DNA of 64,000 bases from Stutzerimonas stutzeri (GCA_019056435.1 CP077641.1:1488001-1552000), one strand, 5' to 3'; counted from the stretch's first letter, positions 32,180-42,201 are shown. Numbers and translations: made by a program. Notes: a model not told the origin generated them from the sequence alone.

Positions 32180-33099
32180 ATGCAGGGCTGGCACGTTACG
32201 ACGCATCGCACCATCGGGTTGGCAGACGCCATGCTTTTGCTGGTGGCCATCATCTGGGGCAGCAGTTACGCAGTGGCCAAGCAGGCCCTGTGGTTCTACC
32301 CGGTGCTCGGTTTCCTGGCGATACGCTTCGGGCTGACCTTCGTTCTGCTCCTGCCGCAGCTACGCGGCGACGGGCGGCGGGCGGTTCGCCCCGGAGTGCC
32401 GCTGGGCCTGGTGATGCTGGGCATCTTTCTCTGCGAAACCTGGGGCGTGATGCTGACCACCGCCAGCAACGCGGCATTCCTCATCAGCCTCTGCGTGGTA
32501 TTCACGCCTTTCGTGGAGTGGATGATGCTGCGCCAGCGCCCGAGCGGTTTGCTGTTTGCGGCCAGCGTTCTGTCCGTGGTTGGTGTCTGGCTGCTGACGG
32601 GGGAGTGGGGATGACGCTCAATCTGGGTGACGGCCTGATGCTCGCGGCCGCGCTGCTGCGCGCCGTGCTCGTCTGCCTGACCAGGCGCCTGACGGCCAGT
32701 GAGCAGGTGCCGCCGCTCGCCCTGACGGCGGTGCAGAGCGGCGTGGTGGCCTCGGGCTGCCTGCTGCTGGGTGTGTCGCTGCCCGGTGGTTTGCCGGCCT
32801 TGCCGACGAGCCCCGTTTTCTGGAGCGCGGCCCTGTACCTGGTGGGGTTCGCCACCCTCTTTGCGCTCTATGTGCAGAACCGCGCGCTGGGGCGGACCAG
32901 CGCGACGCGGGTGTCGCTGCTGATGGGTTCCGAGCCGCTGTTCGGCGCCCTGATTGCCGGGCTCTGGCTGGGCGAGCGGTTAGGCTTGCAAGGCTGGCTC
33001 GGCGGGCTGCTGATCCTCGCCGCCACCTTCTGTGCCCTGCGCTCAGCGGCGCGCCCGACATCGTCGCAGCCCGGGCACGCGGCGTCGGCGCCTGCCTAG
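32180..33099 (+). CDS. EamA/DMT-family permease, frameshifted
   Basis: Ten-helix drug/metabolite transporter with two EamA repeats. The first begins LADAMLLLVAIIWGSSYAVAKQALWFYP, the second LGDGLMLAAALLRAVLVCLTRRLT, with TSATRVSLLMGSEPLFGALIAGLWLGE near the end. The frame breaks at the G run 32607-32610; a fifth G joins LLTGEWGMTLNLGDG and yields 306 residues. It is probably an exporter of a small metabolite under control of the divergent LysR protein. Its TAG stop shares the four bases CTAG (33096-33099) with the stop of the convergent GTPase gene. Confidence 0.85.
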
Positions 33100-34469
33100 C
33101 TGTCCTGCAGGCTGTTTTGCAGCGCGGCCAGCTGTTGCTGGCGTTCGGCTTGCTCCAGGCGCGCGCCGGGGTTCAGCGACGACCAGTCCGGATGCGCACG
33201 GCAACGGTGCAGCGCCTCGGGCAGTCTGCCTTCACGCCAGGCCTTGTCATCCGGCTGATCCAGGCGGATCGCCTCCATCGCGGCATGCCCTCGCGCGGTC
33301 AGGGCGCTCAGCAACTGACGCTGGCGCAGGGCGAGCAGGCGCAGCACGGCATCGTCGACGGTCAGCTCGCGCTCGCCCTTGAGCTTGCCAAGCAGCCGGT
33401 TGCCGTAATGCCGCGCGGTCTGCGCACCACCGCCGGCAATCGCACCGAGCAAGGCTGCCGCGCCCAGGGTGATTCCGCCGACCATCAGATCGACCCCGGC
33501 GCCGGCTGCAGCGCCCGCGGCCATGCCGCCGCCGATCTTCACGCCGAGTTGCTTGAGGGTTTCCGGATTGAACAGATCGTCGCCCCACCGGCCGTCGAGC
33601 AGGGGCAGATCCGCGGCGGCAGCATCCTGCGGGCGGAACGCGTAGAGGCGCAGCAGGGCGTCGACGCAGCGTTGTTCGCGCGCGCGCACCGCGTCGTGCA
33701 ATTCGCGTATGGCGCCGCGCTCGAGTTCAGGCTGGGCCGCCACACGGCGCCGGCAGGCGGAGACGTCGATCAGCAGTTCGGCAATCAGCCGATTGCCCTC
33801 GCTCAGCCGGGCGATGGCCTGGGCTTCGTGATCGTCGATCAACCGCTGCAACTTGGGACGCGACTGCTCCAGCAGCAGCGCCAGGCTTTCGTAGAGACGC
33901 CGCTCGCCGTCGAGCGGTGGTGCGACGCTGTCGAACCGCACCAGCGCATGCAGGCCCAGCCGTGCCAGGGCTTCGCGCCATTGCTCCTCGCGATGCCCGG
34001 GCTGGGCGACGAAGTTGAGGACCGGCAGCAAAGGCTTGCCGCAGCCGGCCAGCACCGCCAGCTCGTCCTTGTACTTGGCCAGCACCGGCTCGCGTGCATC
34101 GATGACGTAGAGCCCCGCGTCGCTGGCCAAAAGCTGGCGCAGCACCTTGGCCTCCTGTTCGAAGCGCTGGCGCGCCTCGCTGCCTTCGAGAAAACGCGCG
34201 GTGCGCGCCGGGCCGTCGAGGCGTTCGCCGGGGCGCTCGATCCGTTCCAGATGGTCGAGCAAGGCGATGGCATCTTCCAGGCCGGGCGTGTCGTACAGCT
34301 CCAGCAGCGGTTCGCCATCCACCGATAACCGTGCGCCTTCGACGTGGCGGGTTGTACTGGGCCGATGCGAGACCTCGCCAAAGCCGACGTCCCGGGTCAG
34401 GGTGCGCAGCAGTGAGGTCTTGCCGACGTTGGTATGGCCGACCAGGGCAAGGCGCAGAGGTGCGGTCAT
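33096..34469 (-). CDS. Membrane-associated GTPase, DUF3482 family
   Basis: 457 residues. An Era-like GTPase domain fills the first 170 residues: G1 GHTNVGKTS, a Thr-containing switch region (RPSTTRHVEG), G3 DTPG, and a G4 site that reads NFVAQ rather than NKxD. A helical middle follows, then a Gly/Ala-rich membrane-inserting stretch (KIGGGMAAGAAAGAGVDLMV to AGGGAQTARH, about residues 325-375), and a charged C-terminus. DUF3482 proteins have no established function. The DUF2868 gene lies directly upstream, and the two are usually found together, so they probably act as one membrane system. Confidence 0.88.
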   Translation of the reverse strand: MTAPLRLALVGHTNVGKTSLLRTLTRDVGFGEVSHRPSTTRHVEGARLSVDGEPLLELYDTPGLEDAIALLDHLERIERPGERLDGPARTARFLEGSEARQRFEQEAKVLRQLLASDAGLYVIDAREPVLAKYKDELAVLAGCGKPLLPVLNFVAQPGHREEQWREALARLGLHALVRFDSVAPPLDGERRLYESLALLLEQSRPKLQRLIDDHEAQAIARLSEGNRLIAELLIDVSACRRRVAAQPELERGAIRELHDAVRAREQRCVDALLRLYAFRPQDAAAADLPLLDGRWGDDLFNPETLKQLGVKIGGGMAAGAAAGAGVDLMVGGITLGAAALLGAIAGGGAQTARHYGNRLLGKLKGERELTVDDAVLRLLALRQRQLLSALTARGHAAMEAIRLDQPDDKAWREGRLPEALHRCRAHPDWSSLNPGARLEQAERQQQLAALQNSLQDS

Positions 34470-34538
34470 GATGAAGGCTCCGCTTCATGGGGCTGGCGTG
34501 GGAGCCCGCGGGCGTCTACCCGAACCCCTCCGAGCGCG

Positions 34539-36007
34539 TCAGTCATGTCCATGCTCCAGCCAGGTCAATGGTGCGCTGCAGGAATGCGGCAAGGTCAGGC
34601 CGTCCAGCGCCCGCTTCCAATCCTGCAGGCGATCACTGTCGAGTGCCTCGCCTGCGGGTGGCTGCATGAGCCAGACGCGGCTTTGGGCGGCGCAACGGCT
34701 CAGCTCGCCGATCAGCGCCAGGGTGCCCCGGTCCGGCGAACGGCGAGGGTCACAGGCGATGGCCAGACGCTGCGGGGGAAGCGGGTCAGTTGGTCGAGCA
34801 GTCGGCGGCGCTGCTCGCGATCGTCAAGCACGCCGGCGTCGGCGACGGTGCTGGGCAGCTTGGGCGGCCAGGGCTGGCTCTGATCCAGCTCGATCGCGAC
34901 CAGCACGGCACCCTCGCTGCCGTCCAGACGGGCACCGGCGGTAGAAATGGGTAAGCGCTCGGGTGCGGCATCGCTGATGCCAAGGCGCTCGCTGGGTGGC
35001 TGCAAGCGTTCGCGCAGCAGGCGGTAGGCGGGCAACTGGAGATCCAGACCCAGCGCGGCGCGCCCGCGCCGCCAATGCCAGTGGCAGAACAGCGCGAGCA
35101 GCAAGCGTGGCAACAATCCATAGATCAGCACCACACCGATCAGCCAGCCGGCCCAGCTCTGACGAGCGCCCTCGGCACCGCTCTGCAGCGCGCCGCTTGC
35201 CCGGATCTGTTCGATGTCCGGCACGCTGAAGCCGAGCAGCGCGGGCAGCGTGCCGAGCGCCTGGGTCAGGTTGATGAAAGTGCTTTCGCCAAGAATGGTG
35301 GTTTCCCAGACGAAGCCATAGCGCCGCGTGGCGAGCAGCGCGAGCAGGGTCAGGACGGCGCTGGCCATTGCCGCCAGCCACAGGCCGTGCACGCCGAGCC
35401 CCAGCAACCACCGGCCCAGACGCCGCTGCTCAAGCACCACCAGCAAGGCCGGCGCCAGTTGCGCGGCGCGTGCATCGCGGGCGAGTTTTTCGCTGAGCCA
35501 GAGCCACAGGCGGCCCAGTGCACCGCCGGCGTCGCCCGCCAGCAGAAAACCCAGCAGCCAGCCCAGCAGCGTCAAGAGATTCAGCCCGAGCAGGCTACCC
35601 AGTGCCCAGAACACGTTGACCGGCCGCACGCCGTCGCCCAGCGCCGCCAGGGCGAGCCCTGCGCCGGTGAACAGCGCCAGCAGAACGAGCACGATGCCAG
35701 CCAGCTTCGCCCCTTGCCGCCAATGCCGCAGCGCCTCGATCAGGCCGTCGCGGCGCGCCAGCCACAGCGCGCGGTGCTGGATCAATTCCGACAACGCGCC
35801 GCCCTGCGCACGGGCCAGACGATTCGCCTCGGCATCATCGAGCGGCCCGGCATGCTCTTCGCGCAGGCGGATGGCTTCGGTCAGCCAGAGGCGGTCGAGT
35901 GGAGGGATTGACTCAGCAGCGGGTGATGAGGAGCGGGCACGCGGCTTCTCGTGGAGGGGCTTGGTTCTGAGAATAACGTTGCTCGCCGGAAGAGTGAAAT
36001 CGGTCAA
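34539..36007 (-). CDS. DUF2868 membrane protein, frameshifted
   Basis: Partner of the DUF3482 GTPase. A soluble N-terminal part (LWLTEAIRLREEHAGPLDDAEANRLA) is followed by membrane helices near residues 100-125, 132-158, 205-235 and 295-320 and a cytoplasmic C-terminal domain. The frame breaks at the G run 34774-34778 on plus; one more base restores RFPPQRLAIACDPRRSPDRGTLALIGEL and the end LTWLEHGHD at the stop 34539, 489 residues. The first codon at 36007 is TTG; the true start is uncertain. Function is unknown. Confidence 0.8.
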
Positions 36008-36098
36008 GTCGCCAGGGCGGAGGGTGCTGCACCGCCATCCGCCAGTGATTGGCCGGGGCGGCTTCCCTGCCGCCTTTCTTTCTTTGTTCTCCTGACCG

Positions 36099-37220
36099 TC
36101 ATTCGGCCTGAGCGCGAACCTTCACTGCGATGTCCGGCTGGTCGATGAACAGGCCGTCGATGCCGGCGTCGAGGTAGGCCTGGATGTCGGCTTCGATGTC
36201 ACCGCGTTCGGACGGTTCGTCGCCGTTGCGAAGGTTGGTCGGCAGGAAGGTGTTTTCCGCGCGGAAGGTGTAGGGGTGCACTTTCAGGCCAGCGGCGTGG
36301 GCATTCGGCACGAAGTCGGTGGGCTCGCCGAGGTTGCCATTGGCGTCGCGCGGGATGATGTAGCTTTTCTCCGGGCCGACGCCCGCGGCATATCGGGCGA
36401 TCGCCTTGAGGCCGTCGGCTGTCGCCATCTTCGCGTAGGTCAGGTCGCTGCCGCGCACCTGCTGGTCATACGGCTGACCGCCGCCGAACAGTTGCACCAG
36501 GCGTAGTTGGGTCAGGCGGCTCAGCGTTTTGAGGTTATCGACTTCGAACGACTGGATATAGACCGGCGCGTTGCGCCCAGCGTAGCCGTTGCGGTGCAGG
36601 GTGCGTACAAGCGGCCGCTCCATGGCCAGACCGAGCTGCTGGAAGTGCGTCGAGTGCTTGGTCTCGATATACAGGCCGATGCGGCGGCGCTCGCTGAGCT
36701 GCATGGTTTTCACCAAATCGATGATTTCCTGCAGGGTCGGGATCTCCAGGCTGCCATCCATGCGGGCGTTTCCGGGCCGGATGTCAGGGATGCGTTCGAT
36801 GGCGCGCAGGGTTTTCAGCTCGGCCAGGGTGAAGTCTTCGCTGAACCAGCCGGTCAGGCTGACACCGTCGACCTCCTGGGTACGCTTGCGATCAGCGAAT
36901 TCGGGATGATCGGCGACATCCGTGGTCAGGCCCAGCTCGTTGTCGTGACGAGCGACCAGCTGGCCATCACGGGTCATTACCAGGTCCGGTTCGATGTAGT
37001 CGGCGCCTTGCAGAATGGCCAGTGCATAGGAGGCCAGGGTGTGCTCCGGTACGTAGCCGCTGGCGCCACGGTGGGCGATGACCAGCGGGGTGGGCTCGTC
37101 TCGGGCGTTCGGTTTGGCGGTATTCGACGAATCGGGCGAGGCGGCGAACGCGGCGGCTGGCAGCAGGAGGCTGCAGGCAGCGAGCAGGTGGCGCAGGGTG
37201 ATGCGGCTGTGGCGGACCAT
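36099..37220 (-). CDS. glpQ: Glycerophosphodiester phosphodiesterase, periplasmic
   Basis: 373 residues. It cleaves glycerophosphodiesters from phospholipid turnover to glycerol-3-phosphate and an alcohol. A signal peptide (HLLAACSLLLPAAAFA) sends it to the periplasm. The GDPD core has VIAHRGASGYVPEHTLASYALAI (catalytic His and Glu), ADYIEPDLVMTRDGQLVARHDN (metal and second His) and GLYIETKHSTHF. GDPD enzymes bind Ca2+ or Mg2+. In several pseudomonads it is phosphate-regulated; upstream I see only a weak Pho-like site. Divergent from folA. Confidence 0.95.
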   Translation of the reverse strand: MVRHSRITLRHLLAACSLLLPAAAFAASPDSSNTAKPNARDEPTPLVIAHRGASGYVPEHTLASYALAILQGADYIEPDLVMTRDGQLVARHDNELGLTTDVADHPEFADRKRTQEVDGVSLTGWFSEDFTLAELKTLRAIERIPDIRPGNARMDGSLEIPTLQEIIDLVKTMQLSERRRIGLYIETKHSTHFQQLGLAMERPLVRTLHRNGYAGRNAPVYIQSFEVDNLKTLSRLTQLRLVQLFGGGQPYDQQVRGSDLTYAKMATADGLKAIARYAAGVGPEKSYIIPRDANGNLGEPTDFVPNAHAAGLKVHPYTFRAENTFLPTNLRNGDEPSERGDIEADIQAYLDAGIDGLFIDQPDIAVKVRAQAE

Positions 37221-37268
37221 GCGGGACGTCTCCGTCGGAAGGGGGAGCGGTCAGCCTGCAGGCTATCA

Positions 37269-37288
37269 GTGACGAGCGTTTGACGCTC
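37269..37288. promoter_or_regulatory. Palindrome / weak Pho-like site in the glpQ-folA intergenic region
   Basis: GAGCGT-TTG-ACGCTC (37274-37288) is a perfect 6+6 palindrome. Overlapping it on the minus strand, GCGTCAA-ACGC-TCGTCAC (37286-37269) keeps the GTCA cores of a Pho box at the right spacing but lacks its A/T-rich linker. It lies 50-70 bases before glpQ. Confidence 0.35.
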
Positions 37289-37374
37289 AGGTGGCCGCCG
37301 AGTGACCGTTTCGTGATGCTGACATGTCGCTGGCGCCGCTGACGGTCGCAAGGGCCTCTGCTATCCTCGCCGCC

Positions 37375-37890
37375 ATGACCCAGACCCCATTCCCCCTCGC
37401 GATGATCGCGGCGCTCGCGGACAACCGCGTCATCGGCCGCGATAACCGGATGCCCTGGCATCTGCCCGCCGATCTCAAGCATTTCAAGGCGATGACCCTT
37501 GGCAAGCCCATCGTCATGGGCCGCAAGACCTGGGATTCGCTCGGCCGCCCGCTGCCGGGCCGGCTCAACCTGGTCGTCAGCCGCCAGCCGGATCTGCAGC
37601 TCGAGGGTGCCGAGACCTTCACCTCGCTCGATGCCGCGCTGGTCCGCGCCGAGCAATGGGCGCGCGGGCAGGGCGTGGACGAGGTGATGCTGATCGGTGG
37701 CGCGCAGCTCTATGCGCAGGCACTGCAGCGGGCACAGCGCCTGTACCTGACGCGCATCCACGCAACGCCAGAAGGTGACGCCTTCTTCCCGGCCTTCGAC
37801 GAGACGCAGTGGCAGCGGGTCGACAGCCAGGCCCATCCGGCTGAAGGTGATGCGCCCGCCTACCGCTTCGAGACCTGGCAGCGCAGCTGA
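37375..37890 (+). CDS. folA: Dihydrofolate reductase
   Basis: 171 residues; reduces dihydrofolate to tetrahydrofolate with NADPH in the cytoplasm. The N-terminus PLAMIAALADNRVIGRDNRMPWHLPADLKHF holds the folate site with its catalytic acid, then MGRKTWDSLGRPLPGRLNLVVSR binds NADPH, and VMLIGGAQLYAQAL is the second NADPH loop. ATG 37375 is chosen over the upstream in-frame start at 37324 because it gives the family N-terminus. Trimethoprim target; no unusual residue is evident to me. Confidence 0.97.
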   Translation: MTQTPFPLAMIAALADNRVIGRDNRMPWHLPADLKHFKAMTLGKPIVMGRKTWDSLGRPLPGRLNLVVSRQPDLQLEGAETFTSLDAALVRAEQWARGQGVDEVMLIGGAQLYAQALQRAQRLYLTRIHATPEGDAFFPAFDETQWQRVDSQAHPAEGDAPAYRFETWQRS

Positions 37891-37974
37891 TCGATCCGTT
37901 CTGATTGATCGACGCCAATTCCGATGTTGGCGTCAGGCGATAGGCTTGCCCGACAGCCGCCGACGAGAATTCAC

Positions 37975-38622
37975 ATGCCGCATCACCCGCCCGATACCGC
38001 CCCGGCCGAGGCCGTCGCGCCGCTCTTCGTCCGTCACCCGCTCTGGGAAGACGCGCTGGCCATTGTGCTCGGGACGGCAATGGTCGCGCTGGGCATCGCC
38101 TTCTATGCCCATGCCGGCTTGCTCACCGGTGGCACCGTCGGGCTCGCATTCCTGGCGACGTACGTGGCCGGCTGGCCCTTCGGCCTGGCGTTCTTCCTGC
38201 TCAACGTGCCTTTTTACCTGTTGGCGATCTGGCGCATGGGCTGGCGTTTCACCTTGCGTACCATGGGGGCGGTTGGGCTGGTGGCGTTGCTGGCGGAGCT
38301 GACGCCCGGCTGGATTCGCTTTGCCGAGCTGAATGTCTACTACGCCGCCCTGTTCGGTGGCTTCGCCATGGGCGTCGGCCTGCTGATGCTGTTCCGTCAC
38401 CGCGCCAGCCTCGGCGGGGTGAACATCCTTGCGCTCTATCTGCAGGAGCGGTTCGGGCTGCGTGCCGGGGCGTTCCAGATGGGAGTCGACGCAGCCATCG
38501 TGCTGACCGCGCTGTTCGTCGTGCCGTTGGACAAGGTCGCGCTCTCGGTGTTGGGCGCAGTGGCGCTGAACCTGGTGCTGGCGATCAACCATCGCGCCGA
38601 TCGCTACATGGGCGTCAGCTGA
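37975..38622 (+). CDS. YitT-family membrane protein
   Basis: 215 residues. After a Pro/Ala-rich start (MPHHPPDTAPAEAVAP) come five or six helices, beginning DALAIVLGTAMVALGIAFYAHAG. The family motif GLLTGGTVGLAFL is present, and ASLGGVNILALYLQERFG repeats the pattern. YitT/DUF161 proteins are conserved but poorly understood transporters or membrane regulators. It lacks the C-terminal DUF2179 domain of many Gram-positive members. 84 bases after folA, with no clear terminator between. Confidence 0.85.
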   Translation: MPHHPPDTAPAEAVAPLFVRHPLWEDALAIVLGTAMVALGIAFYAHAGLLTGGTVGLAFLATYVAGWPFGLAFFLLNVPFYLLAIWRMGWRFTLRTMGAVGLVALLAELTPGWIRFAELNVYYAALFGGFAMGVGLLMLFRHRASLGGVNILALYLQERFGLRAGAFQMGVDAAIVLTALFVVPLDKVALSVLGAVALNLVLAINHRADRYMGVS

Positions 38623-38708
38623 GGCGCGCCAGGGCCTTCGCCTCGTTGAGCGGCGGATGCCATTGATGCGGCCCGTGGGAGCGGACTTTGTTAGCCCAGC
38701 GGTTCAAC

Positions 38709-39164
38709 TCAACCCAGGGTCACCAGTTGCGCCCGGGGCTGGCCGTCTTCGATGTCCAGCAAGGCCAGGCTGATCGGCAGTTTGAAGCGTCGGCGACCAG
38801 CGCTGCCGGGATTCAGGTAGAGCACGCCGCCGATTTCCTCGATCTTCGGTTGATGGGAATGCCCGCTGATTACCACGTCGAAGCCTTCGATGGCCGGATC
38901 GAGGGTCATCGCCTTCAGGTCGTGCGTGACATGGATGCGCACGCCGCCCACCTGCAGGTCGAGGTGTTCGGGAAGGCCTTCGGCCCAGCTATCGCTGTCG
39001 ACGTTTCCGCGGATCGCATCCAGCGGGGCGAGGGCTCGAAGAGCGGACAGGACGTCCGGTTTGCCGATGTCTCCCGCGTGGATGAGGCGGTCGCAATCCT
39101 GCAGCAGCGCCGTGGCCTCAGGCCGCAGCAGGCCGTGGGTGTCGGAAATGACGCCAATACGCAT
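38709..39164 (-). CDS. YfcE/MJ0936-type metallophosphoesterase
   Basis: 151-residue calcineurin-like phosphodiesterase. The metal-binding signature is complete: MRIGVISDTHG, HAGDIG, AIRGNVDSD (GNxD), VTHD and VISGHSHQP. Such enzymes need Mn2+ and hydrolyse phosphodiesters; the natural substrate is not known. ATG 39164 gives the conserved start. Just after its stop, at about 38674-38702, is a degraded REP-like sequence (GTGGGAGCGGAC). Confidence 0.9.
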   Translation of the reverse strand: MRIGVISDTHGLLRPEATALLQDCDRLIHAGDIGKPDVLSALRALAPLDAIRGNVDSDSWAEGLPEHLDLQVGGVRIHVTHDLKAMTLDPAIEGFDVVISGHSHQPKIEEIGGVLYLNPGSAGRRRFKLPISLALLDIEDGQPRAQLVTLG

Positions 39165-39266
39165 GATGGTCGCGTTCTCCTGTGTGCCTGAGGATTGGGC
39201 AATTGAAGCTTGGCCGCGGTTCGATCTTGCGGCAGTCTGGCGCTCGCCTGGCACAAGGGGAAGAAA

Positions 39267-40370
39267 ATGGAGCGGGTCGATTGCGTGGTCATCGGGGCGG
39301 GCGTGGTAGGGCTTGCCGTGGCGCGGGCGCTGGCGCAGGCCGGTCGCGAGGTGCTGATACTGGAGGCGGAGGGTGCCATCGGCACCGGCACGAGTTCACG
39401 CAACAGTGAAGTCATTCATGCCGGTATCTACTACCCGCAGGGTTCGTTGAAGGCGCGTTTGTGCGTGGCCGGGCGGGATGCGTTGTATGCGTTCTGTGAC
39501 AGCCATGGCGTGCCCTATCGGCGCTGCGGCAAGCTCATCGTTGCGACTGACACCACGCAGCTGGCCGGGCTCGACCAACTGCAGGCACACGCGGCGGCCA
39601 ACGGCGTGGCCGATCTGCAGCGGCTCGGCGCGGCGGAAATCCTGGCGCTGGAGCCGCAGCTGGCCGCCGTCGCCGGGCTGCTTTCACCCAGCACCGGCAT
39701 CGTCGACAGCCACGCCCTGATGTTGGCGCTGCAGGGCGATGCCGAGGCGGCTGGTGCGCTGCTCGCGCTGCACGCTCCGGTTGCCCGCCTGGAGGTATTG
39801 GCGACGGGTTTGCGCGTCGAGGTCGGCGGCGAGACGCCAATGAGCCTGCACGCGGCCAGCGTGGTCAACTGCGCCGGCCATGGTGCGCCGCTCATCGCCG
39901 CACAGACCGTCGGCCTGGCACCCGAGTCGGTGCCGCCGCGCTATTTTGCCAAGGGCAGTTATTTCAGCCTGGCAACCGCGACGCCCTTTCGTCACCTCGT
40001 CTATCCGCTGCCCGAACCGGGCGGGCTCGGCGTCCACCTGACCCTGGATATGGGCGGTCAGGCCCGTTTCGGCCCGGATGTGGAATGGATCGACGGCCTC
40101 GATTATCAGCTTGACGAGCACCGGGCCGAGGGCTTCTATGCCGCCATCCGGCGCTACTGGCCCGGTCTGCCGGATGGCGCACTGCAACCGGCCTATACCG
40201 GTATCCGGCCAAAGATCAGCGGGCCCGGCGAGCCGGCAGCGGATTTTCGCATCGATGGCCCGACACGGCATGGTGTGCCCGGTCTGGTGAACCTGTTCGG
40301 CATCGAGTCGCCCGGCCTGACTTCGGCACTGGCGATTGGCGACCACGTGCGCGATCTGCTGACGAGCTGA
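39267..40370 (+). CDS. FAD-dependent oxidoreductase, L-2-hydroxyglutarate oxidase-like
   Basis: 367 residues of the D-amino-acid-oxidase (DAO) superfamily. The FAD Rossmann motif is [46 protein letters not shown] and [12 protein letters not shown] are typical of LhgO/YgaF and mammalian L2HGDH, and [12 protein letters not shown] lies near the C-terminus. It would oxidise L-2-hydroxyglutarate to 2-oxoglutarate, passing electrons to quinone, but related 2-hydroxy-acid substrates are possible. A lone gene, 102 bases from the divergent phosphoesterase start. Confidence 0.85.
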   Translation: MERVDCVVIGAGVVGLAVARALAQAGREVLILEAEGAIGTGTSSRNSEVIHAGIYYPQGSLKARLCVAGRDALYAFCDSHGVPYRRCGKLIVATDTTQLAGLDQLQAHAAANGVADLQRLGAAEILALEPQLAAVAGLLSPSTGIVDSHALMLALQGDAEAAGALLALHAPVARLEVLATGLRVEVGGETPMSLHAASVVNCAGHGAPLIAAQTVGLAPESVPPRYFAKGSYFSLATATPFRHLVYPLPEPGGLGVHLTLDMGGQARFGPDVEWIDGLDYQLDEHRAEGFYAAIRRYWPGLPDGALQPAYTGIRPKISGPGEPAADFRIDGPTRHGVPGLVNLFGIESPGLTSALAIGDHVRDLLTS

Positions 40371-40463
40371 TCACGCCCCGCGCGCGTCGCGTTGCGGCGC
40401 GACCTTGTCCGGCGGCACACTGCGGCGCCGCCTCGCATCGGGCGGCCGGTCAGAGAGGTGTGC

Positions 40464-42197
40464 ATGCAAGCGTCGACTGAAAATCGCCCACTGGGGATCT
40501 ACCTGCTGATCGGGCTCGTGCAGGGCCTGGCGCTCTGGATCGCGAGCGAGGGCTGGCCGCAGGGCGCCGCCTGGCGCGCGCTCTGCTCGGCTCTGCTGGT
40601 GTTCACCGTGATCGGTGGCTGGCAGCTGCAGCTGATGTGGGGTGCGCTGCGCGAAGCCGGTCGCGGCCCGCGGATACTGCTCGCGGCACTGTTGCCGGCC
40701 TTGCTGGCCGCGGCCCTGGCGGTGCAGTTCGACCAGCCACGCTGGTACTACCTGGACGAGACCAGTGGCACCCTGCTGCTGTGGAGCAACCTGCTGCTGG
40801 CCTTCCTGCTGACGCCCTTCATCCAGGCCCGAGAGCCGGAGCGGCGGGGGCGCGCTGAGTACGCCACGCTCTACCGCCATGCGGTGAACAACGGGCTGCT
40901 GCTGTTCATCGCGCAGCTGTTGCTGCTGGTGTTCTGGCTGCTGATCCTGCTTTGGGCCGGGCTGTTCAAGCTGGTCGGCATCGAGGCCTTCGAGACCTTC
41001 TTCGAATCGGCCGGCTTTGTCTGGATCGCCAGCGCCACCGTCTTCGCCCTCGGCCTGTGGATCGGCCTGGAGCGCGGCCAGATGGTCGATGCACTGCGCA
41101 ACGGTGTGCAGGCCATGTGCCGGTTTCTGCTGCCGCTGACGACCCTGATCCTGCTGCTGTTCCTCCTGTTTCTGCCATTCACTGGCGTCGGCCCGCTCTG
41201 GGCGACGCGGCATGCGACGCCGATCCTGTTGACCCTGGCCTTCGCGCACCTCGTGTTGCTCAACGGTGTGGTGCAGGACGGCCGGCAGCCCAGCCCCTAT
41301 CCACGCCCGCTGCGCCTGCTGATCGAGGCCAGCGCGCATGGCCTGCCGATCCTAACGGGCCTGGCAGCCTATGCGCTCTGGCTGCGCATCGACCAGTACG
41401 GGCTGACCCCCGAGCGGGTGTTCGCCGCCGTCGCCACGCTGATGGCCGTGCTTCATGCGCTGGCGTTGGCCACGGCCGTATGGCGGCGCTGCGGCGGCTG
41501 GCTTTGCGGGCTGCGCACGAGCAACCCGGCCTTGGCGTTGTTCGCCGCACTGCTGCTGGTCGGGTTGCACGTTCCGCCGCTGAGCCCGTTGCAGCTCAGT
41601 GCGGCCAGTCAGTACGGGCGCCTGCTCGATGCCGGCGTGCCGCTCGAACGCACCGATCTGGGCGCCTTGAGGTTTCAGCTCGGCGAACCGGGGCGCACGC
41701 AGCTCGCGCGGCTTCGTCAGCGGCTTGCCGGTCCTGACCTGGAACCGGCGCGGGTGGAAGCGCTGCAGGTCGAGCTGCAACGCCTCGACGAGACGGACAG
41801 CTACTGGGGCTGGCGCCGTGAGCAGACGGTCGCCCTGGCGCCGCCGGTCAGCTGGATCGGCGAGGCGCTGGCCGACGAGGGTGGCTCGCTCGCGCGCGCC
41901 GTGGCGCCGCAGGAATGCGCGGATGACTGCCGATTGTTCGCGATCGATCTCGACGGCGACGGCCAGTCCGAAGCGCTGCTGTTAAGAGGCGAGCGCCTGC
42001 GCATCGTTCCGGTGCTGCAGCGCAATGCGGTCGGCGATTGGCGCTGGATCGGCCAGTTGCGCGTCGCCGGAGGGCAGGCTCTGAATGGCGACACGCTGGC
42101 CGAGCAGTTGCGCGCCGGCGAGGTGGAGCGGGTCGTGCCGCGCTATCAGGCGCTGCAAATCGGTGACCTGCGTTTGGAACCATCGATCTCCGAGTAG
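40464..42197 (+). CDS. DUF4153 membrane protein
   Basis: 577 residues. About ten to twelve helices span residues 12-385 (from GIYLLIGLVQGLALWIASEG), including YATLYRHAVNNGLLLFIAQL, which is characteristic of DUF4153. A periplasmic or cytoplasmic soluble domain of about 190 residues follows (DAGVPLERTDLGALRFQL to the end), with an acidic Ca-binding-like loop DLDGDGQSEALLL. Function is unknown. It is followed at once by a strong bidirectional terminator shared with ilvD. Confidence 0.85.
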   Translation: MQASTENRPLGIYLLIGLVQGLALWIASEGWPQGAAWRALCSALLVFTVIGGWQLQLMWGALREAGRGPRILLAALLPALLAAALAVQFDQPRWYYLDETSGTLLLWSNLLLAFLLTPFIQAREPERRGRAEYATLYRHAVNNGLLLFIAQLLLLVFWLLILLWAGLFKLVGIEAFETFFESAGFVWIASATVFALGLWIGLERGQMVDALRNGVQAMCRFLLPLTTLILLLFLLFLPFTGVGPLWATRHATPILLTLAFAHLVLLNGVVQDGRQPSPYPRPLRLLIEASAHGLPILTGLAAYALWLRIDQYGLTPERVFAAVATLMAVLHALALATAVWRRCGGWLCGLRTSNPALALFAALLLVGLHVPPLSPLQLSAASQYGRLLDAGVPLERTDLGALRFQLGEPGRTQLARLRQRLAGPDLEPARVEALQVELQRLDETDSYWGWRREQTVALAPPVSWIGEALADEGGSLARAVAPQECADDCRLFAIDLDGDGQSEALLLRGERLRIVPVLQRNAVGDWRWIGQLRVAGGQALNGDTLAEQLRAGEVERVVPRYQALQIGDLRLEPSISE

Positions 42198-42201
42198 AAC
42201 G

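Noticed and set aside
36008..36098. Gap between the DUF2868 and glpQ genes as a promoter or small gene
   Set aside because: Ninety bases with no palindrome, ribosome site or promoter-like pair that I can support.
38674..38702. Possible REP element (GTGGGAGCGGACTTTG) after the phosphoesterase gene
   Set aside because: Only the head of a REP is recognisable, with no clear opposite arm; noted in the gene entry but not listed as a feature.
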